NCBI RefSeq assembly: GCF_001593955.1
Contig: NZ_LTAZ01000012.1
Location: 62,001 to 126,000, forward strand
From: Halalkalicoccus paucihalophilus
Lineage (GTDB): Archaea; Halobacteriota; Halobacteria; Halobacteriales; Halalkalicoccaceae
Reading direction: 5' to 3'
DNA length: 64,000 bases
In this document: piece by piece, positions 17,042 through 26,215 of the stretch
How positions within the stretch are numbered: position 1 is the first letter of the stretch
Layout of the letters: the number at the start of each line of letters is the position of its first letter
The notes under the pieces: model-generated
Told to the model about the DNA's origin: nothing
Databases searched by the model: none
What the model saw: the letters and a program-made list of their open reading frames with translations, nothing else
Made by a program: the position numbers and the translations under genes

Positions 17042-18067
17042 TCAGTCCATGGAGATCATCCCTTTGATCACGTCGGGCTCTTTGGCTCGTTCGAAAGCGT
17101 CCCCGATACGGTCGAAGGACATCTCGAAGTCCATGATTCCCGTCGCGTCGACCTCGCCGGCCGTGAGTAATGAGATCGCCGTCGGGTACGTGTTCGCGAA
17201 CCGGTAACTCCCGCGAACGTCGATCTGCCGTCGGACGAGCTCAAACGTGTCCATCGGGACCGTCTCATCGGGGGCGAGGCCGATCAAGACGACGGTACCG
17301 TCCGGTCGCGGCGCATCGAGCGTCACTTCGATGGCCGGCGAGGCCCCCGTCGCCTCGATCGCGACGTCGACACCCGCGCCGAACTCGTCGCGGACCGCCT
17401 TCGCGACGTCCGTCTCACGGGCGTCGATCGTCAGCGTCGCTCCTCGTTCGGCAGCCCGGTCCAACTTCGAGGGAACGATGTCGACGACAACCAGATTCGC
17501 GGCACCGGCCGCCTTCGCGACGTCCATCGCGAGGGTCCCGATCGGCCCCGCCCCCATGACGAGCACGGTGTCGCCGACGTCGATCTCGGCGCGTCGGACG
17601 GCCTGAATGCCGACGCTTATCGGTTCACACAGCGCGCCCTCGCGAGTGGAGATGGACGACGGAAGCCGGTAGACGAAATCCGCCGGCCACGCGACGTACT
17701 CTCTGAAGGCCCCATCGGTGCCCGGCGTCGCCATGAACGCCACGTCCTGACACAGGTTGTACCGACCGCTTCGACAGTACTGACAGCGTCCACACGGGAC
17801 CCCCGGCTCGATCGCGACCTCGTCGCCGACGGCGACGCGATCGACGTCTCGACCGACCTCGATGACCCGGCCCGCGCTCTCGTGGCCGAGCACCAGCGGG
17901 TCCTCGACGATCCGATCATCCATCCGGCCATGGTCATACCAGTGAAGATCTGATCCACAGATGCCGACATCGCTCACGTCGACGAGGACCTCCGATGCCT
18001 CCGGCTGAGGTCGCTCTCGAGACTCGACTTCGAACGTCCCTGCGTCGACGAGTGCTGTCGATTTCAT
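17042..18067 (-). CDS. Zinc-dependent medium-chain dehydrogenase, sorbitol/L-idonate type
   Basis: A 341-residue MDR-family alcohol dehydrogenase that would oxidise a secondary hydroxyl of a polyol or sugar acid. The catalytic zinc site is seen in GICGSDLHW, GHESAGRV and the glutamate of ALCEPISVG. The structural zinc ligands are in CGRCQYCRSGRYNLC. The Rossmann motif is GAGPIGTLA, and the acidic residue in VVVDIVPSKL suggests NAD preference. Location inside the cluster suggests oxidoreduction of an aldonate or uronate intermediate, parallel to fructuronate/tagaturonate reductases in bacteria. Confidence 0.85.
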   Translation of the reverse strand: MKSTALVDAGTFEVESRERPQPEASEVLVDVSDVGICGSDLHWYDHGRMDDRIVEDPLVLGHESAGRVIEVGRDVDRVAVGDEVAIEPGVPCGRCQYCRSGRYNLCQDVAFMATPGTDGAFREYVAWPADFVYRLPSSISTREGALCEPISVGIQAVRRAEIDVGDTVLVMGAGPIGTLAMDVAKAAGAANLVVVDIVPSKLDRAAERGATLTIDARETDVAKAVRDEFGAGVDVAIEATGASPAIEVTLDAPRPDGTVVLIGLAPDETVPMDTFELVRRQIDVRGSYRFANTYPTAISLLTAGEVDATGIMDFEMSFDRIGDAFERAKEPDVIKGMISMD

Positions 18068-18236
18068 GCTCTCCGTTCGAGTGACGACCGCTGAGTTGGG
18101 CTCGGTGCGAGGTGATGCATCGTGCCTCCGTCTAGTCGATCAGTTGCTGTCATGCTCGTAGTGAGGTCGGTTCTCAGCGAGTGTGGGCCGGCTATCGCGA
18201 TCGGTAGTCCTCTTGGGAACGCCTCCGGAAGCGACG

Positions 18237-19373
18237 TCATAGTGACGGTCCGACGCGGTTTATTGCGAACTTGGTCAGGCCGTGTTCCTCCGTCGCGGTC
18301 CGACCGCCGTCGGCCACCCGGACGATTTCCTCGAGAATCTCCTCCGATTCGGCGGTACGGGTGTCAAGATCGATATCGGCTGCGAGCGCCGCCGCCGTCG
18401 TCTCATCGGCGGTCACCTTGAGCACCGGCACGATCGGGTGTCCCGTCGGGATCCCATCCGCCGTCACGTGAATGACGATGGACGCGCCGGCCGCCGCGAG
18501 CGCCGTCGCAGCCTCCTCGAAGCGAGATGGGGAGTCGATCAGTGCGAGCCCCTCATCGACGGTCACCCGATCACCGTAGGGGACGAACTCGTCGACATGA
18601 GCGGACCCCCACGTCCCGACGACCGACTCGAACTCGGCGTCCGCAGCGCGTCGGGTGATCCGCTGGGCGCTCCCGGGTCGGTCCGCGTCGCGCTCGCAGG
18701 CCGCACGGATCTCGTCGGCGACGGCGTCGGTCGCGCCGCGGGCAGGGGCGGCGTCTCGGTGTGGAGCGAGGCGTTCGGTGCCGGCGACGACGACTTGCGC
18801 ACCGGCATCGAGCAGCGCGTCGACGGTCTCGCCGACGAGCGAGTCCGCGATCTCGCAGGTCGATCGATCGAGGTCCGAACTCACAATACCAATGGTGAGG
18901 TCAGCGAGGGTCGCGTCGGTCCGATCGTCCGAGAGGGCGGTTTGTGTCAGTTCTTCCGTGGCGGCGATCCCCTCCTCGATGCAGGCTTCCGATCCGCCGG
19001 CGTCTTGGATGGCCGTCTCGCGAACGGGAACGCCTTCGGCGGCAATGCGGTCGGCAAAGGGCTTGCTCTGGAGGTGCTCACAGCCGAGACCCACGACGGT
19101 CGCCCCCGCAATGTTAGGGTTCTGTGCGAGGTTCAACAGGGTCCGTTCGGTCTGGTCGTGATCGGCACCGATCTGGGCGCAGCCGTGATCGTGCGGCGTG
19201 CAGACGGCGCGGTCGTTGGCATCCGCGATCCGCTCGGCGACGATATGCGAACAGATCACGGACGGGGCGACAAGGATCCGATTTCGGACACCGACACGGT
19301 CGTCGGTCCGTCGGAACCCTGTGAACGTCTCTCGGCGACGGGAGTGAGAGCGCTCCGAGGTCGGTGCCGACAT
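18237..19373 (-). CDS. UxaA-family hydro-lyase paralogue A (keeps N-half cysteines)
   Basis: A 378-residue protein of the altronate/galactarate dehydratase C-terminal family. The N-half is canonical: GFRRTDDRVGVRN, a cysteine in SVICSHIVAERIA, HDHGCAQIGAD, and GATVVGLGCEHLQ. The family's second-half signature CGGSDxxSG is absent (GIVSSDLDRSTCEIADS in its place), and the TPGN loop is missing. Translation is coupled to the SAF gene (1-nt TGATG overlap). The companion 19684-20871 shows exactly the reverse pattern, so the two are probably subunits of one enzyme dehydrating an altronate-like sugar acid. An inactive paralogue is the alternative. Confidence 0.85.
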   Translation of the reverse strand: MSAPTSERSHSRRRETFTGFRRTDDRVGVRNRILVAPSVICSHIVAERIADANDRAVCTPHDHGCAQIGADHDQTERTLLNLAQNPNIAGATVVGLGCEHLQSKPFADRIAAEGVPVRETAIQDAGGSEACIEEGIAATEELTQTALSDDRTDATLADLTIGIVSSDLDRSTCEIADSLVGETVDALLDAGAQVVVAGTERLAPHRDAAPARGATDAVADEIRAACERDADRPGSAQRITRRAADAEFESVVGTWGSAHVDEFVPYGDRVTVDEGLALIDSPSRFEEAATALAAAGASIVIHVTADGIPTGHPIVPVLKVTADETTAAALAADIDLDTRTAESEEILEEIVRVADGGRTATEEHGLTKFAINRVGPSL

Positions 19374-19687
19374 CAGGCTACCTCCCCGTCGTCCGTGCTG
19401 CGGTCACCTCGGCCGCGGGCGCTCTCACAGTTATGCGTGTGAACCCACTCGCCGGGCTCGATCGATTCAACCGCCGCGCCGATCGGTTCGCCGTATTTGA
19501 CGATGGTGTCGCCGGGGTCGATGGAGGTCAGCGCGATCTTGTGACCAAACGGCACGTCTTCGACGAGTTCGATCGTCGCCTCCTCGGAGGCAATCTCCAT
19601 GCCAGCGTCGAGATCAGCGATGGCGGTGACGACGTTGTCCGCGTGTGCCATGTGCAACCCGCGGTCGTCCAGAATGACGCCCTTCAT
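19373..19687 (-). CDS. SAF-domain small subunit of UxaA-type hydro-lyase
   Basis: A 104-residue protein equivalent to the N-terminal SAF domain of altronate/galactarate dehydratases. The signature is clear: DVPFGHKIALTSIDPGD, IVKYGEPIGAA and EWVHTHNCES. In E. coli UxaA and GarD this domain is fused to the large part; here it is a separate gene, as in sulfolactate sulfo-lyase SuyA. It overlaps paralogue B upstream by 4 nt and paralogue A downstream by 1 nt, so the three are made together. The last 15 residues are charged and probably flexible. Confidence 0.92.
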   Translation of the reverse strand: MKGVILDDRGLHMAHADNVVTAIADLDAGMEIASEEATIELVEDVPFGHKIALTSIDPGDTIVKYGEPIGAAVESIEPGEWVHTHNCESARGRGDRSTDDGEVA

Positions 19688-20871
19688 GCGTTCCCCCGTC
19701 GTTCCGCCAGTTCGTTCGGCTGGAGTTCGTTGATCGCGAACTCCTCCAAGCGGCGTTGTTCCGCGGCGGTCCGCGCGCCGCTCGCGACCTCCAGCAGCGT
19801 CTCGTAGACCCGCTCACCGACCGCGTCGATGGACTCGCCGTCGATAATCGTACTGGCGTCGAGGTCCATATTCGACGCCAATCGGTCCGCAGTCTTCGGG
19901 TTCCCCGTGACCTTGATCACTGGTGCGAGGGGGTTTCCGGTCGTCGAACCACGGCCCGTCGTGAACGCGACGATCTGTGCACCGCCGGCGACTTTCCCCA
20001 CGACGCTCTCGATGTCGTATCCTGGCGTGTCCATCAACACCAGCCCGCCACCGATGGGGAGCGATTCGGCGTAGTCGACGATCCCGCGAACGGGCGTCGT
20101 CCCCCCCTTGGCGATGGCCCCAAGGCTCTTCTCCTCGATGGTCGTCAACCCACCGTCCTGGTTTCCGGGGGTCGGCTGTGCGCCCCGGAGGTCGACCCCC
20201 ATCAGCTGAGCGGCCGACTCCCGCCGCTCGACACGAGCGAGGAGTTGCTCGCGGGTCTCGTCGTCGACGCATCTGTCCGCGAGGATGTGTTCCGCGCCGA
20301 TGAACTCGGGCGTCTCCGAGAAGCTCGCGGTGCCGCCATCACGGACGAGCCGGTCGCAGGCGGCCCCGACCGCCGGATTCGACGCGATCCCGCTGGTCGT
20401 GTCCGACCCACCACATTCGACGCCGAAGACGAGTTCGCTTGCGTCCCGCTCTTCGCGTCGGGCATTGGCGATCCCGTCCCAGAGCTCGCGAGCGAGGGCG
20501 ACGCCCGTATCGACCGTTGCCGCCGTCCCTCCGGCCTCCCGGATCGAGAGCGTCTCGACGGCCCGTCCGGTGCCAGCGATCTCATCGGCGATCACGTCAG
20601 CGTCGATCGTTTCCGGGCCGAGACTGACGACGAGCGTCGCCCCCACGTTCGGGTTCCGCCCGACGCCCGCAAGTGTCCGCTCGATCTGCTCGCGTGCGGC
20701 CTTCGGCGGGTCGATCCCCATCTGGTGGGGCGTCGCACGGACGTTTTCGGTCGCGCGGTCGGCGATCGCTTCCGCGACCGCAGACGCCGCGACCGATGTC
20801 GGTACTACAGCGACGTAGTTCCGGACTCCTGCGGGACCGTCAGGTCTCGGGTAGCCGTCAAACGTTGCCAT
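19684..20871 (-). CDS. UxaA-family hydro-lyase paralogue B (keeps CGGSD motif)
   Basis: A 395-residue protein of the altronate/galactarate dehydratase C-terminal family. The C-half is canonical: VECGGSDTTSGIASNPAVG, TPGNQDGGLTTIEEKSLG and TTGRGSTTGNPLAPVIKV. In the N-half the three usual cysteine positions are replaced: PTSVAASAV where GC/IC is expected, TPHQMGIDPP for HxxGC, and VVSLGPETI for GLGCE. It is the first gene of the B-SAF-A set, 116 bp downstream of the TRAP permease. Reading A and B together restores a full residue set, which argues for a heteromeric enzyme. Confidence 0.87.
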   Translation of the reverse strand: MATFDGYPRPDGPAGVRNYVAVVPTSVAASAVAEAIADRATENVRATPHQMGIDPPKAAREQIERTLAGVGRNPNVGATLVVSLGPETIDADVIADEIAGTGRAVETLSIREAGGTAATVDTGVALARELWDGIANARREERDASELVFGVECGGSDTTSGIASNPAVGAACDRLVRDGGTASFSETPEFIGAEHILADRCVDDETREQLLARVERRESAAQLMGVDLRGAQPTPGNQDGGLTTIEEKSLGAIAKGGTTPVRGIVDYAESLPIGGGLVLMDTPGYDIESVVGKVAGGAQIVAFTTGRGSTTGNPLAPVIKVTGNPKTADRLASNMDLDASTIIDGESIDAVGERVYETLLEVASGARTAAEQRRLEEFAINELQPNELAERRGNA

Positions 20872-20986
20872 GGGTGATCCACCCAGCCGATCAGTAAAAG
20901 CGTTTCCCCCCTCCCAGCTGATACGATGTTGGTCCGGGGTTCGAAACGAGACGAAACGAACGCTGAACGGAAAACGGCCTGTTGCC

Positions 20987-22291
20987 TTAGCCTCCCATCA
21001 TCCCCGTCGCCGGGTAGGTAACGATCTCGGGAATGAAGATCGTGAGCAACAGCACTAGAAGGATCGGCACGTAGTAGGGCAACACCGCCTTCATCGCTTC
21101 CTCCAAACTCGCGTCGGTCACCTTTTCGAGAACGAAGAGGATGACACCGAACGGCGGGGTGAGAAGGCCGAGCATCAGCGTGAGGATCATCACGATCCCG
21201 AAGTGAAGCGGATCGATGGCTGTCATCTCCAGAATCGGCATGAAGATCGGAACCAGGATCGTGATCGCGGCGATCGTCTCCATGAACGTTCCAACGACCA
21301 GCAGGAGACCGACGAGAAGTAACATCACGATGGTGGGGTCGGTCGAGAAGGTCGTGATCGACTCGGCCATCAAGATCGGGAGGCGAAGCTGTAGGGCGAC
21401 GAGACCGTACAACGACGCGATACCGATGATAAACGTCAGTGAGAAGGTCTCGACCATGCCGTACTGGAGTTCCTCGAAGAGCCCTCTCAGGGTGAGTTCG
21501 TTGTAGATGAAGATTCCGAGCAGGACGGTATAGACGACGGCGACGGCTCCCGCTTCGGTGGCGGTGAACGTTCCGGTGAGGATGCCGCCGATGATCAGTA
21601 TCGGTGCAAGCAGCGGGAACACCGCTTCCTTCAACCCCTTCCAGAAGTCCTTGAGGTCGAAGGAATCGCCGGCCTCGTATCCCCGGAGATGAACGAACAG
21701 GAAGACGAGCATCATCAGAAAGACGCCAATGAGGACGCCGGGGATGATGCCGCCGAGGAACAGCTGGCCGATCGACTCCTCGGCGAGCACAGCATAGATG
21801 ATGATCGGCACGCTCGGCGGGATGATGGGGCCGATGATGGCCGACGATCCGGTGACGCCGAGTGAGATGTCCTTCTCGTAGCCCTGATCGCGCATCGCGG
21901 CGTACTCGACGCGGCCAAGCCCGGCGGCGTCGGCGACCGCGAGGCCGGACATCCCGGAGAAGATCATGCTCGCGACGATGTTGACGTGGGCGATCCCGCC
22001 GCGGAACTGCCCGACCATGGCGTTGGCCAGATCGAAGATCCGCTGGGTCATCCCGATGCGGTTCATCAGCCGTCCCAGAAGCAGGTAAAACGGGATCGCA
22101 AGCAGCGTGAAACTGTTGAGCCCGTAGAGCATCTGCTGGGCGATGATGTTGAAATTGATTCCTCCTCCGAAGGGGGGAAGCATCATCAGGACACAGGTCG
22201 CACCCATGGCGATCGCGACCGGCACGCCGAGCGCGTACAGGACCAGCAGCGTCCCGAGGAATAGCGTGCCGACGATGAGCAGTTCACTCAT
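20987..22291 (-). CDS. dctM: TRAP transporter large permease DctM
   Basis: A 434-residue membrane protein with about 12 predicted spans, the ion-coupled translocation subunit of a TRAP transporter. Typical features are GVPVAIAMG near the N-terminus, GMSGLAVADAAGLG, GSSAIIGPIIPPSVPIIIYA and GLLTPPFGVILFV. The start overlaps the DctQ stop by 8 nt. Context with sugar-acid hydro-lyases suggests uptake of a uronate, aldonate or aldarate. Confidence 0.95.
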   Translation of the reverse strand: MSELLIVGTLFLGTLLVLYALGVPVAIAMGATCVLMMLPPFGGGINFNIIAQQMLYGLNSFTLLAIPFYLLLGRLMNRIGMTQRIFDLANAMVGQFRGGIAHVNIVASMIFSGMSGLAVADAAGLGRVEYAAMRDQGYEKDISLGVTGSSAIIGPIIPPSVPIIIYAVLAEESIGQLFLGGIIPGVLIGVFLMMLVFLFVHLRGYEAGDSFDLKDFWKGLKEAVFPLLAPILIIGGILTGTFTATEAGAVAVVYTVLLGIFIYNELTLRGLFEELQYGMVETFSLTFIIGIASLYGLVALQLRLPILMAESITTFSTDPTIVMLLLVGLLLVVGTFMETIAAITILVPIFMPILEMTAIDPLHFGIVMILTLMLGLLTPPFGVILFVLEKVTDASLEEAMKAVLPYYVPILLVLLLTIFIPEIVTYPATGMMGG

Positions 22292-22856
22292 CGATCGTGC
22301 CCTCTTCGAACCGTCCGCTCTCGATATCGTCGGTTCTGTCCGTCACCAGCCCCCGTACGATGATCGCGATATCGAGTAGCGCGTAGATCAGCATCAACGC
22401 CACGCCGATACCGATGCCGAGATAGAGGTGGCCGGCCGTGACGATACCGATTCCGCCGATCGATGTCGTCCAATTGCTGGTCGTCGCGAGGATCGCTCCC
22501 CAGAGCGCGACCAGGAGGAAGCCGATGACGATCAGCTTGCCCAGCAGTTGGACCGTCAGGCCGAGCCTCGGTTTCCAGCCCGTGAGACGCTCGAGGAGGA
22601 ATCGGATGGCGATGTGTTCGCTGTTTCGGACGGCGACGGCTGCACCCAAGTACGTCGCGACGATGAGCACGAACCGCGCCGCCGGTTCGGTCCAGTGTAA
22701 GAACCCGAACGTGGGGATGTTCAACAGCCGGACGAACACCTGAATCGTCGTCAGAACGATCGTGAACGTAAACAGGCCTGTCGTACCGTAGAGGACGACC
22801 TTGTCGAAGAGGTGATCACGATGGAGTTCGAGTGATTGGTCTATTTCCATGTTCAA
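22284..22856 (-). CDS. dctQ: TRAP transporter small permease DctQ
   Basis: A 190-residue membrane protein with four hydrophobic segments, the small TRAP subunit that joins DctM. The family's RFVLIVATYLGAAVAVRNSEH stretch matches the AxxxRxxxHI-type DctQ signature. It is preceded by DctP with a 29-bp gap and overlaps DctM. An acidic C-terminal tail (DDIESGRFEEGTIDE) is cytoplasmic and haloarchaeal in character. Confidence 0.92.
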   Translation of the reverse strand: MNMEIDQSLELHRDHLFDKVVLYGTTGLFTFTIVLTTIQVFVRLLNIPTFGFLHWTEPAARFVLIVATYLGAAVAVRNSEHIAIRFLLERLTGWKPRLGLTVQLLGKLIVIGFLLVALWGAILATTSNWTTSIGGIGIVTAGHLYLGIGIGVALMLIYALLDIAIIVRGLVTDRTDDIESGRFEEGTIDE

Positions 22857-22885
22857 TTGTTGAGTTCGTACCTACTGGTATATAT

Positions 22886-23917
22886 TCACATGTTCCGGAC
22901 GGTTTCCAAGTCGAAGGCCCACGTGCTCTCGAACAACTGTTCCACAGCGGGCGCTGCTGCCTCTTGAAACGCAGCCGTATCGACGTCTTCGACGATCTCC
23001 ATCCCCTGGTTGCCGAGTTCGTCGATGAGTTCCTGCTCGCGGTCTTGGGACGTTTGTGCGGCCGATTGCGTCGCTTCCTGGCCGACCTCCATGATCATGT
23101 CCTGCTGGCTCTCATCCAGCTCCTGATAGAACTGTTCGTTGATGTAGATGTTCCCGTTGGCGATCAGATGGCCCGTGAGGCTCAGGTGACTCTGGACCTC
23201 GAAGAGGTTGAACGAGCTGATCTGTTCTGCGCCGCCTTCCGAGGCGTCGACGACACCCTGTTCGAGGGCGCTGTACAACTCATCGAGCGCAACGGGAGTC
23301 GGTGAAGCACCGACCCCTTCCCACGTTTGGACCCATGGCTCCAGTTCCGGGAGACGAAGGTCGAGTCCGCTGACGTCGTCGGGCGTTTGGACCGGCGTGT
23401 TCGACGTGAAATGCCGGGCTCCCCGGTAGATCTGCTGGCCGATCGGACGCTGGTCCCCGTTCTCGATGAGCGTATCGTGGGCCTCCTGCATCTCGTCGCT
23501 TTCGAGGACCGAGAGCAACTGGTCGTAGTCCGAGAGGACGAACGGACACCCGAAAAACCAGTACTCGGGTGCGAACTGGTAGTACGGGAAACTCCCCGCC
23601 GCGTGGGCTTCGACGCCACCCTCGCTCACGACCTCGCCGATCTCGTCTTCGGATCCGTAGGACCCGCCGGGACTGATCTCTACCGAGACATCACCGTCGG
23701 ATTCCTCCTCGATCTGTTCTTTGAAGTTCTCGGCTGCTTGGACGAGAATATGCCCCGGTTCGAAGGTACTGGCGATCGTCATACTGACGCTACCGTCACC
23801 ACCGCCCCCAGCCCCGAGGTCGCTGATACCCGAACAGCCGGCCGTCGCTGTGATCGCTCCGGCTCCGATTCCCGTGAGTAACGAGCGTCTGCTGACCTCC
23901 CTGTCTCGGTTTGCCAT
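22886..23917 (-). CDS. dctP: TRAP transporter substrate-binding lipoprotein DctP
   Basis: A 343-residue extracytoplasmic solute receptor. The N-terminus has a twin-arginine motif (SRRSLLTG) and a lipobox-like TATAGC with the cysteine at residue 28, so it is exported folded and lipid-anchored. The mature part shows the DctP/YiaO fold: TIASTFEPGHILVQAAENF, then RLPELEPWVQTWEGVGASPT followed by PVALDELYSALEQGVVDASE, where the arginine that binds the substrate carboxylate is expected. First gene of the dctPQM operon with its own upstream promoter region. Confidence 0.93.
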   Translation of the reverse strand: MANRDREVSRRSLLTGIGAGAITATAGCSGISDLGAGGGGDGSVSMTIASTFEPGHILVQAAENFKEQIEEESDGDVSVEISPGGSYGSEDEIGEVVSEGGVEAHAAGSFPYYQFAPEYWFFGCPFVLSDYDQLLSVLESDEMQEAHDTLIENGDQRPIGQQIYRGARHFTSNTPVQTPDDVSGLDLRLPELEPWVQTWEGVGASPTPVALDELYSALEQGVVDASEGGAEQISSFNLFEVQSHLSLTGHLIANGNIYINEQFYQELDESQQDMIMEVGQEATQSAAQTSQDREQELIDELGNQGMEIVEDVDTAAFQEAAAPAVEQLFESTWAFDLETVRNM

Positions 23918-23944
23918 GATTCATCACAGAGGTTTGTGCTCGGT

Positions 23945-23977
23945 CATAAAAAGATTGCTATACCAGATAATATTACC
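23945..23977 (-). promoter_or_regulatory. Promoter/operator region of the TRAP operon
   Basis: Upstream of dctP the minus strand reads CTTTTTATG near 23945-23954, a good haloarchaeal TATA box about 30 bp before the ATG at 23917. Just further upstream is the near-palindrome GGTAATATTATC (23966-23977), placed where an activator or repressor such as the IclR protein at 26216 could act. The assignment to IclR is inference. Confidence 0.4.
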
Positions 23978-24077
23978 ACTCGTTTTTATCTGTTGATTTA
24001 CACGTTGGATAGACGTGGGTGATCTCCTGGTCATATGCTGCATGAAAAGGTCGAGATCTCGAACGGGGAGTCCTCTT

Positions 24078-24866
24078 CTATACCCTTCCCTCGTGATATC
24101 GCCATGCGTCTGACGTCCACCCGCCATCGGCTTGGAGGACTTCCCCGGTGACGAAGGTGTCGTCCCTCGCCAGGAAGCTGACGCAGTTCGCCATCTCCTC
24201 AACGGTGCCGAATCGGGCCATGGGCGTTCGGCCCCGGATGTCGTCGTCAGTGTAGCCGGCCGAATCCTGCGTCTGGTCCGTGATGTCGGTCTTGATGAAC
24301 CCCGGGGCGAGCGCGTTCACCGAGATGTCGTCCGCCGCCCACTCGACGGCGAGCGTTCGCGTGAGGTTGATAACGCCCGCCTTTGCCGCGCAGTACGGTG
24401 CCCGCATGTGGTATCCCATCTGGCCCATCATCGACGCGATGTTGACGATGGCCCCACCGTCGGCCTGCTCCTGCATCTGGCACCCCGCGACCTGACACCC
24501 GATGAACACGCCCGTCAGATCGATATCGATGACCCGTCGCCAGTCCGCGATATCAACTTCGGCTGCCGGACCGATCGTCGTCATCCCGGCGTTGTTCACC
24601 AGAATGTCTAGGGCTCCAAACCGCTCGACGGTCGCCTCTACCATCGCTTCGACATCACCATACTCGCTTACGTCGGCCTGCACAGCGACGGCGGTTCCAC
24701 CGTCCGCTTCGATCTCCTCGACCACCTCCATCGCTCGCTGGTCGGACGATCGGTAGTTGATCACCACTGATGCGCCGTGTTCAGCGAGTTTCGTCGCGAT
24801 ACCGCTGCCGATCCCTCTCGATGCTCCCGTGACTATCGCCGTCTCGTTTTCGAACAGGTCGCTCAT
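24078..24866 (-). CDS. Short-chain dehydrogenase/reductase (SDR)
   Basis: A 262-residue classical SDR. The cofactor motif TGASRGIGSG, the NNAG of LVNNAGMTTIG, the catalytic serine in NIASMMGQMGY and YCAAKAG (YxxxK) are all present, with the C-terminal LQADGGWTSD. It would interconvert a hydroxyl and keto group using NAD(P). Divergent from the mannonate dehydratase gene and at the head of the minus-strand cluster, it may act as a fructuronate/tagaturonate reductase or gluconate-type 5-dehydrogenase. An AT-rich element (aaaataaaaatatc) on the minus strand lies about 30-40 bp upstream. Confidence 0.92.
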   Translation of the reverse strand: MSDLFENETAIVTGASRGIGSGIATKLAEHGASVVINYRSSDQRAMEVVEEIEADGGTAVAVQADVSEYGDVEAMVEATVERFGALDILVNNAGMTTIGPAAEVDIADWRRVIDIDLTGVFIGCQVAGCQMQEQADGGAIVNIASMMGQMGYHMRAPYCAAKAGVINLTRTLAVEWAADDISVNALAPGFIKTDITDQTQDSAGYTDDDIRGRTPMARFGTVEEMANCVSFLARDDTFVTGEVLQADGGWTSDAWRYHEGRV

Positions 24867-25054
24867 ACTGGTTCGTCAAGGGATCGTACGAGGTGATATT
24901 TTTATTTTCGCCCGCTGCCTCTTCGCGTCGCCGTTGGGGCACTCAGCGTCCCCATCCGGAAACGGGACGCACCGAATCGTCAATCTCGCCTCCCGAATCG
25001 GAGTCGATCGCTCCGAGAGAAAGCTATTTGTTCATGGTTGTAATTCGTCGTTCT

Positions 25055-26014
25055 ATGGTTGATCTCGCGGTAGTCTTACCGCCACAACCCGACGAGAGGT
25101 GGCAACTCGCAAAACAGATGGACGTCACGAGCGCCGTCGTCCATACCCTCGAGATCGGTGACGACAAGACGTCTTGGAGCTACCACGACCTCCTGCACCT
25201 GAAGAACTGGTACGAAAACGCCGGCCTCGAGATCAGCGTTATCGAAGGCAGCGTCCCCCTCACCGACCGGATCCGGCTCGGACGGGAGGGGCGAGACGAG
25301 GACATCGAGGAGTTCAAAACGTTCCTCAAGGACTGTGGTCGTCTCGATATCCCGGTCGTCTGCTATGATTGGATGGTCGGGATCCGCTGGGCACGGACGG
25401 AAGCCCACGTCGAGGCCCGCGGTGGCTCGCTCGTGACCGCCTACTCCAACGATCGGATGCACAGAGGGCGCGAGGAACCGGTAGTCGAGACGTCACGCGA
25501 GCAGCTGTGGGAGGCGCTCGAGTACTTCCTCCAGGAGGTCGGGCCTGTCGCGGAGGAAGCGGGAGTGAAACTCGGCCTCCACCCGGACGATCCCCCGCGA
25601 TCATCCCTCGGCGATATCCCGCGGATCATCAACAGCCCCGAGGCCTACGAGCGCGTTCTCGAGTGTTACGACAGCGAGTACAACGGTATCACGTTCTGTC
25701 AGGGCAACTTCGCCGCCATGGGCGTCGATCTTCCCGAGACAATCCATCGATTCGGCGACCGGATCAACTTCGTCCACTTCCGCGACGTCGATGGCGACGC
25801 CGACGACTTCGTCGAAACGTGGCACGATGCGGGCCCGAACGACATGCTCGCGGCGATGCAGGCGTATCAGGACGCGGTCGACGACGACGTGCCGATGCGC
25901 CCCGACCACGTCCCGACGATGGCTGGCGAGGACAACTCGAACCCAGGCTACCATATGATGGGGCGACTCTTCGCCATTGGCTACATGCGCGGGCTGCTCG
26001 AACAAACTCAATAG
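25055..26014 (+). CDS. uxuA: Mannonate dehydratase (UxuA family)
   Basis: A 319-residue TIM-barrel enzyme converting D-mannonate to 2-keto-3-deoxygluconate. Start ATG 25055 (MVDLAVVLPPQPDERW) was chosen because upstream in-frame codons encode no conserved sequence. Metal-binding motifs of the family are present in order: LGLHPDDPP, TFCQGNF (cysteine), INFVHFRDVDG and MRPDHVPTM. HDAGPNDMLAAM is also typical. It is shorter than E. coli UxuA (394 aa), close to other archaeal and Gram-positive forms as far as can be judged. With the altronate-type hydro-lyase it indicates hexuronate breakdown. Confidence 0.92.
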   Translation: MVDLAVVLPPQPDERWQLAKQMDVTSAVVHTLEIGDDKTSWSYHDLLHLKNWYENAGLEISVIEGSVPLTDRIRLGREGRDEDIEEFKTFLKDCGRLDIPVVCYDWMVGIRWARTEAHVEARGGSLVTAYSNDRMHRGREEPVVETSREQLWEALEYFLQEVGPVAEEAGVKLGLHPDDPPRSSLGDIPRIINSPEAYERVLECYDSEYNGITFCQGNFAAMGVDLPETIHRFGDRINFVHFRDVDGDADDFVETWHDAGPNDMLAAMQAYQDAVDDDVPMRPDHVPTMAGEDNSNPGYHMMGRLFAIGYMRGLLEQTQ

Positions 26015-26215
26015 ATCTCTTCGGTTCGTAGCGCTGACGAATGTCTCGACCCCTTTCATGCCTGAAGAGTGTCTCTCGATCTGCTTCCGGGATCCCTCCC
26101 TGCTCGAACGATCCTTGGTACTCTGTCACAACATCACTGGGTCTAGAGACGACTGTCCCATTCTGTTGGACATGTGCAAAAAATGTTATCAGATAGCACG
26201 CCATGGATGTAGCTA

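Noticed and set aside
18282..19442. 386-codon plus-strand open frame opposite the UxaA paralogue A gene
   Set aside because: It is the mirror of a GC-rich coding region, is rich in Arg/Gly/Val without any domain, and overlaps a well-supported gene for its whole length.
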